DNA of 64,000 nt from the NCBI GenBank assembly GCA_016169945.1, contig JADLSH010000127.1, forward strand, positions 932,501-996,500, in the 5' to 3' direction. The DNA is from Trachythela sp. YZ-2020. Lineage: Eukaryota > Cnidaria > Anthozoa > Malacalcyonacea > Clavulariidae. A model generated the notes under the pieces. The model was not told the DNA's origin, ran no database searches, and was given only the letters and a program-made list of their open reading frames with translations. Positions 59,001 through 64,000 of the stretch are shown here, piece after piece. The position numbers and the translations under genes were made by a program. Every line of letters begins with the position of its first letter. Position 1 is the first letter of the stretch.

Positions 59001-59744
59001 TACATGAGTTTATCAAGCGCACTGACGTTACCCAACCTGAGTAAATCCATGCCCTCGACCTGCTGTATAGCCGGCTTAACTCAGAGGTAAGAGACAGCGC
59101 GCTAACCGCATCTGCCACCCTATGATTAGTACTCCCTAACTTAACCAACTCGTGCTCAGAATTGCTCAATTTTTCTTTTTATAATAGATGCAAAGGAAAA
59201 CGCACTAAGTTTTATTGCAGTCGTGATTGCCAAAGTAAGTTCTCATTAATAATTCATGACAAAACACAAAGGTAATCAACATCGTATCGTTGTCTAGATC
59301 TATATCAGATCATGGAAATAATATTAAACGTCCATAAATGAATTCTAACTAAGGAGAACTGAATGAGTGAATGCATAAAGGCCCAGACAGACTGAACGCG
59401 ATTCTACAACGCGGCGCGATAACTTTGATCCTGTTTTATGTTTTTCAAATATTCAAAAGCGCTATAACAGTTTGAGTTATTTGGTTTGCATATCTTTTAA
59501 AATTTCCTTCCATAGACGTTTGTATTTACTTTTAAAAACTGAAAAATCACGTCGCGTTGTCGAATCGCGTCCGGTGTGTCTGGGCCTTAATTAGTGCATC
59601 AGCATGTATAATTTATACACGACACTTGACTTCATTTCCTGACGGAGGCGTATGCATTCTCCGAGCGCAATCTAGTTTCCTAATACTGTACGATCTTTTG
59701 TTTTAGAAATGGATTGGACGAAACACCGCTCAGAGCATGAATGA
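53050..59744 (+). CDS. MYND-type zinc-finger protein with His/Asp tract and long KSSEVDG repeat (one apparent frameshift)
   Basis: Nine exons: 53050-53172, 54812-54895, 55445-55508, 55680-55772, 55882-55912, 56072-56126, 56248-58555, 59188-59234, 59707-59744. Exons 1-6 encode 150 residues of an unrecognised globular region (NDFGLFDAELNSYEYEYF, KDPFFHKETRDVFRRLFGEP). Exon 7 has a basic Ala/Lys segment, a Cys/His cluster (CQHPCHGKVCNCNPHKHNHG), an HDHTHDHTHD tract of about 40 residues, a Lys/Glu helix, then about 390 residues of KSSEVDG-like repeats. The C-terminus is MYND-like: CAFC, CQKC, YCSRDC, then WTKHRSEH-E-stop. One 20-base unit among 21-base units near 57368 shifts the frame; in the assembly the upstream frame runs on as VKVPRWM repeats to 58371. 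Only with one G restored does the total become a multiple of three (947 residues) and reach the zinc finger. Function unknown; metal binding is inferred. Confidence 0.72.
53912..54250. mobile_element. MITE in intron 1 of the MYND gene
   Basis: TTCAGGGTTTGTCAGGTTGTG then GGCCCTATTG on the left are mirrored by CAATAGGCCGCACAACCTG and ACAAACCCTGAAATT on the right. Just before it (53739-53845) the phrase GCCATTTCTCTGGCCAGT is duplicated. Confidence 0.7.
56740..56870 (+). repeat. 12-bp coding repeat (CATGACCATACC) giving the His/Asp tract
   Basis: CATGACCATACC units, grading into CATCATGACCATCATCA-type units, encode alternating His-Asp and His-Thr. The tract is part of the MYND gene and sits between two small cysteine clusters (CNCNPH upstream, NCLCTKH downstream). 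Confidence 0.9.
56990..58175 (+). repeat. 21-bp coding minisatellite (KSSEVDG)
   Basis: About 45 tight units encode Gly-Lys-Ser-Ser-Glu-x-Asp, preceded by looser KSSE-type repeats from about 57000. All forward frames and two reverse frames lack stops over most of the array, which explains several very long spurious open frames here. Units of 27 bases (an extra GTAAAA) occur at about 57420 and 57470 and stay in frame. One 20-base unit near 57368 does not. Confidence 0.95.
58565..59110. mobile_element. Two SINE-like repeats in the last introns of the MYND gene
   Basis: 58665-58800 matches the repeat at 44040-44150 (ACTAACCC, GTGCTCCGTGATCAGACATG). 58910-59140, read on the minus strand, has a tRNA-like head (GGTGGCAGATGCGGTTAGCG, CTGAGTTAAGCCGGC) and a CGGGTACTCCAGTTTTCC body, a distant relative of SINE-1. 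Confidence 0.6.
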
Positions 59745-60618
59745 ATGCTTGTATAATTCACCTGGAGAACTTCGTTTGAACTCCAAGTTTTTTTCTGTTG
59801 TTAATTAAACAGAATCAGTCATAATGACTTGTAGGAAGTGTGTATATAGCATGTAGTTGTGTATAGAATAGCTTCGTTTAAGGGACTTTTAGTCGGGAAG
59901 TTGAGTATATAAGTATGAAGTATTTTTATATCTTTGAAGTTTATGTAAACTCCTGTAAAAAGATATATTGACGAAGGAGAACCCGATCTGCACTGCGAAT
60001 ACTAACGCGGGTTCGTCTCGGGTCAACTCTCTGCACTGCAGATACATCCCTCATATATCTATTCAAAATTGTAATATATACAAAACAACCAAATTCTCCA
60101 ATAATATAGCCGGGATTGTGGGAAATGTCAACTGATGTAGCCATGTAATTTCATTTTGTGCAGTAAAAATGACATTTATTCATGTGTGCGTGTGTGTATG
60201 CTAACTTGCATAAATGCGACATCGTCTTACGACAAAAAGAGACTTAAAGCAAGTCTACTTGGGCAAAGTGAAGCAAAGTTTCACCGTAATAAAGTTAACG
60301 AAACGAATTTCACATAGTATAAATGTATAAATATCTTGACAATTTTACTCACTATAGTGCCTATATACCTTACATTTATTTAACACTTAATACAGATTTC
60401 TAAATAATAATAAAATCCAACTCTACTAAACACAACTACACATTAAAATCTAAAAATTCATTTCCAAATTCTTACATTGTCAATCTTATTGATATAGAGC
60501 GTAATTTTTTTACAAGAACGACTTAGAACGACTAAAATATTTTTCAATGCCATGTATTCTCAAGTAAACTTGCACGCAAATGATGTCCCAAATAGAATAT
60601 CGCAGTCGGCGAATTAAA
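59745..60618. other. Convergent 3' region between the MYND gene and CLPX
   Basis: An AATAAA at 60288-60293 could serve the plus-strand gene and a TTTATT at 60375-60380 (AATAAA on minus) could serve CLPX. If both are used, the two genes' 3' ends nearly touch. No exon or repeat array is seen. Confidence 0.4.
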
Positions 60619-63600
60619 TCACCCACTTGACGTTGCGTCTTTTGGAAAAGAATCCGCGTCTTCGTCAGCACTGTTCTCTTCGCAATTTTCTTCGTTTTGT
60701 TTTTGTAAAGTTCTATAAATGGTGGGTTTGGTTCCATTAACTACGTCTTCGTCGATGCATACGTAGTTGATTTCTGATTCTGGGATGTCGAACATTGGCT
60801 CAAGAAGTAGCTTTTCCTGGCAGAAAAAATAGGAAACCGTTAAGGCAATACTGCAAATTGCAAGGCAATTTCTGCATAGAGCCATGTTATAACTTATGCA
60901 GAAATGTACGCACAAGCAGAAAAACAGCGATCATGCTCATTTACTTCTTTGTTGCCTTCTGGGCATGTTTAAGCGAGAGAAATATCGGCAAAGTAAAACG
61001 AGATTCATGCTCACAATTTCTCTGCGAATATACTAGAAAGACTGTCATGGTGTTTTCCACGAAACAAACCTACCATTATAGACCTTAGTCCTCTGGCGCC
61101 AGTGCTTCTTTCGAGAGCTTGTTGAGCTATCAACCCTAACGCATCTTGAGTGATATCTAGTTCAACCTAAATAAGGATTGAAACATAAGGATTGAAACGC
61201 AAACATGCACACAGTCGGCATATCATTTATAAAAGGCAAGAATAATTGAGGTCCTAAAATAGACCCCTGTGGTACTCCAGAAGTTACATGTAGAAAGGTG
61301 AACGTTTGATAGAGATAAATTGGATGCATTCTTCTCGCATGCAACTGATGCAGTGAGAAATGCAACACCAACACCCTAAAATCAGCATCGTCCATTACAA
61401 GACACCTCTAGGAAGAACAGTTTAGAACTGATAGAGCTAGTCAGCATAAACAAAGTTACGGCGGTTGACTGTTGTGTAAAACTACGTGGAAAATACAATA
61501 AGAACTTCGACATTTCCAGACGAAGGGCCTTCGCTCGAAACGTCGAAGTTCTGTCAATCGCCGTATATTTGCTACACTCTACCCACACTGGCACCGCACG
61601 TTCGAGATAAACAAAGTTAGTTCAGGTTTCCTCCTGCAATACCGCCTTATGACTAGTAAGGGATGACCGTTACTGAACCTCTAGAGAGAACAGTTTAGAA
61701 CTGATAGAGCTAGTCAGTATAAACAAAGTTAGCTCACCTTATCCATATCAAACAATGTCTGAAATTGTGGTACCAATGCATTCCTTGGCTCTTGAAGTAT
61801 CCTCACTAGCATGTCTCGCGAGAGTGACTGCAAACTCACGGTGATTGGCATACGGCCGACGAATTCAGGAATCATTCCAAACTTTATCAAATCGCCAGCT
61901 TCAACGTCGTGAAGTAAAGCATCTTTCTCCGCACTTTCGCTCTCTGCGCTAACTTTGTAGTTAAATATGTCGATTGTATTGCCTTCGATCATCGGGGCTG
62001 GGCCAACTGGCTGCATTTGAAAACCCATAACCTGTAATAGAGCATAGAGAATGTTATCTCAAATGTGGCAGTCCAGTGATATTTCAGTGGAGGTAGTATT
62101 CTACAATAAGCTGCCGTGGTTTGTGTCTGAACTACCTGAAAAATATATCTTAAACGTGGTGGTCCAGTGTAGGTAGTATTCTACAATAAGCTGTCGTGGT
62201 TTGTGTCTGAACTACCTGAAAAAGATTTCTTAAACGTGGTGGTCCAGTGTAGGTAGTATTTTCTACAATAAGTTGTCGTGGTTTGTATCTGAACTACCTG
62301 AAAAATATCTCAAACGTGGTGGTCCAGTGTAGGTAGTATTGTACAATAAGCTGCCGTGGTTTGTGTCTGAACTACCTGAAAAAGATATCTCAAACGTGGT
62401 GATCCAGTGTAGGTAGCATTCTACAATAAGCTGCCGTGGTTTGTGTCTGAACTATCTGAAAAGATCGCCACACTAACTGCCAGCCAAAACTTAACAAAGC
62501 CTGCTGAGTAAACGTCCTAGGCCAGCACTGTACCTTATCTTGTTTTCTTCCGCTCACAATTTTATCTAGACCATTAAAAGCACCAGATGCAATGAATAAA
62601 ATATTCGTCGTATCTACAGCAATCGTTTCCCCTCGCATCTTCCGTGAGTTCCGTTCAGGGACATTTACGATAGTGCCTTCAAGAATCTTCAATAGCCCCT
62701 AGGAGAAGTACGATAATTTGAGGTTAGTCATCACAATCATACTTCTGTGGCCCGCATCCACTGCTCTCATTCCAGTCAATGAAGATGGCAAACTACCATA
62801 GATCTCAAATGAGTGGAAGCCAGAAGGATGGAATAGAAGAGAGGATGACCAGCAAATAACATGGAAAAGGATCACAGTCGAGGAAGACATGCTGGAAGAT
62901 GTAGCTACGGCACTGTGTCCAAGACTATGGAAGATGTAGCTACGGCACTGAGTCCAAGACTATGGCCACGAACAGGTAAATAAGTAAACCAACCTGTTGA
63001 ACTCCTTCACCTCCAACATCGCGAAGTTGATGAAATCCTGGAACACAACTGATCTTATCTACTTCGTCGAGAAACACGATTCCTGGAAAGAAAATCCAGA
63101 AGAAAAATTAAACAAACCACTGTTAGTGATGAGCAGATTGTTTTCCACAAACCAATTGAAGGTATCTTCCACACGGATTCATTTGAAAATGCAACGCAGG
63201 CCTTCCTGGGAATGGCGTGCGATCGCACGCGCACACCTTGACACACGCCAGGGCTTCTCAAGAAGTGCGATTGATCGCACGCCTCGATAAGCTCGATTAG
63301 GCTACAACGCAAAACAACAAAACGATATTTTATCATTTCAGCGCAAATCGCCAGAAATTAGACGTCTTCTAAGCTCTTTTATTTTTTTAGTGTTTACTTT
63401 GTCATATTCTCTGGTAGCTGTGCTTCATATTTTAACATTCTATAACCAGATTTTAGTCTAGTCGCTAACCATTATTAAACACTTTTAAAAAAGTTGTGCG
63501 GCCTGCTGACCATGCAGGGAATGAAAAATTGATCACACTCCACTGCACGCCTAGATACTGTAGCTCAAGGAGTGTGATTGGTTGCACCCCTACCATATTC

Positions 63601-63909
63601 TTCCTGGGAAGGCCTGTAACGTTTTGTTTGTTTTCTTTTCGAATATGAAGAAACATCTTATATAGAGTGAGTATAATCTAACACAAACAGATCGCTTTTT
63701 CTTACTCGCTAAAATGTGAATGAAACGTGAGTCGTATTTAATACCTTGTTGAGCTCTTTCTACATTAAAATTCGCTTCCTGTAACAGTTTAACAATCACA
63801 GATTCAATATCCTCGCCAACATAACCCGCTTGAGTCAGAGTCGTGCAGTCACAGATTGCAAATGGAACATCTAGACACTTTGCTATGGTTTGCGCCAGCA
63901 GAGTTTTAC
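60619..63909 (-). CDS. CLPX: ClpX, mitochondrial AAA+ unfoldase, C-terminal part (5' exons off the right edge)
   Basis: Exons in transcript order: 63909-63745, 63082-62994, 62698-62534, 62031-61738, 61166-61074, 60816-60619, all with AG/GT borders and matching phases. The first visible exon starts inside the Walker A motif ([11 protein letters not shown]) and includes [20 protein letters not shown]. Then come Walker B ([10 protein letters not shown]), [101 protein letters not shown] and an acidic tail ending DATSSG. This is the ClpX order, including the IPEFVGR sensor region. ClpX unfolds substrates for ClpP in the mitochondrial matrix and can also act alone as a chaperone. The N-terminal mitochondrial presequence and C4 zinc finger are outside the window. 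Confidence 0.96.
60850..61030. mobile_element. MITE related to 20491-20750, last CLPX intron
   Basis: GCAAGGCAATTTCTGCATAG, AGAGCCATGTTATAAC, GCAGAAATGTACGCACA and CATGCTCACAATTTCTCTGC follow the same order as in the copy at 20491-20750 and in part that at 7085-7215. It begins about 35 bases from the exon border at 60816. Confidence 0.7.
61398..61740 (+). mobile_element. SINE-2 tail units interrupted by a foldback element, CLPX intron
   Basis: SINE-2 tail units (AACAGTTTAGAACTGATAGA) flank a 148-base foldback-family insertion at 61459-61606. The 13 bases ATAAACAAAGTTA stand immediately on both sides (61446-61458 and 61607-61619), and removing one copy restores an uninterrupted SINE unit. The right end of the SINE runs to the CLPX exon border at 61738. 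Confidence 0.85.
62085..62465. repeat. Tandem array of five 80-bp foldback-family units, CLPX intron
   Basis: Units read GTAGTATTCTACAATAAGC, TGCCGTGGTTTGTGTCTGA, ACTACCTGAAAAA and ACGTGGTGGTCCAGTGTAG. Copies differ by a few bases. This is the opposite strand of the unit seen three times at 11740-11970. Confidence 0.9.
62699..62993. other. CLPX intron with a small direct duplication
   Basis: ATGGAAGATGTAGCTACGG and CACTGNGTCCAAGACT are repeated head to tail at about 62892 and 62930. The rest is unique. Confidence 0.5.
63083..63744. other. CLPX intron with GCGATCGCACGC-type palindromic words
   Basis: GTGCGATCGCACGCGCAC at about 63219 and GTGCGATTGATCGCACGCC at about 63266, with TTGATCACACTCCACTGCACG at about 63530, look like diverged pieces of a foldback repeat. 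No coding sequence is recognised. Confidence 0.4.
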
Positions 63910-63940
63910 CTGAGGAAGAAGAGAGGGAATTGAACTCTAT

Positions 63941-64000
63941 GTAGACGGGATAGCTCTATCAGTTCTAAACTGTTCTCCTTAGAGGTCCGGTCCAGTAAGG
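63941..64000 (-). mobile_element. SINE-2 tail unit, inverted, at the window edge
   Basis: TAGCTCTATCAGTTCTAAAC and GTTCTCCTTAGAGGTCC are the reverse complement of the SINE-2 tail unit. The element continues beyond the window. Confidence 0.8.

Overview
This is an AT-rich animal nuclear contig. Its genes are split by short GT-AG introns, and it is full of small repeats: tRNA-derived SINEs, foldback/MITE-like elements and minisatellites. I infer a non-bilaterian or other marine invertebrate, most plausibly a cnidarian. The reasons are vertebrate-like protein sequences, small introns, and SINE and 'CCTGGGAACGAG' repeat styles familiar from anthozoan DNA. The repeat argument is recall, not proof.

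Layout, left to right. The 3' part of a ULK3 kinase gene (282-3660, +) is followed by a repeat-rich zone with two intronless GAS1-like genes (7920-8660 and 17959-18753, both +). Between those two lie a 5'-truncated non-LTR retrotransposon (minus), a 1.24-kb minisatellite of 19-bp units and several foldbacks. Next come a complete nicalin gene NCLN (24510-32175, +, 13 exons, 558 aa) and two small intronless genes of unknown function (33103-33486 +, with a possible frame-shifted extension to about 33621; 34843-35454 -). A four-exon gene (37138-39836, +) encodes three CxxC zinc-ribbon modules followed by a class I methyltransferase-like domain. A complete 25-exon EPB41L4A-type FERM gene follows (40938-50174, +, 683 aa). 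Then come a two-exon Ly6/uPAR GPI protein (50628-51512, +) and a tandem array built from a LINE 3' end. A nine-exon gene (53050-59744, +) encodes an unrecognised N-terminal region, a His/Asp tract, a long 7-residue repeat and a C-terminal MYND-like zinc finger. Finally a convergent, incomplete CLPX gene (60619-63909, -) runs off the right edge.

These are ordinary nuclear genes without an operon. Exon models for NCLN, EPB41L4A, the methyltransferase gene and the Ly6 gene were assembled by eye. Each gives a total length divisible by three with consistent phases. The MYND gene becomes divisible by three only if one base is restored in a short G run in its minisatellite. A possible functional theme on the left is Hedgehog signalling: ULK3 (GLI regulation) and GAS1 (Hedgehog co-receptor) are neighbours, which may be coincidence.

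The least described items are the triple zinc-ribbon/methyltransferase protein, the metal-binding-looking MYND protein with its hypermutable repeat, the pair of GAS1 paralogues with opposite C-termini (basic secreted versus GPI-type), a SINE abutting a ULK3 splice acceptor, and a 494-bp higher-order period in the 19-bp satellite.
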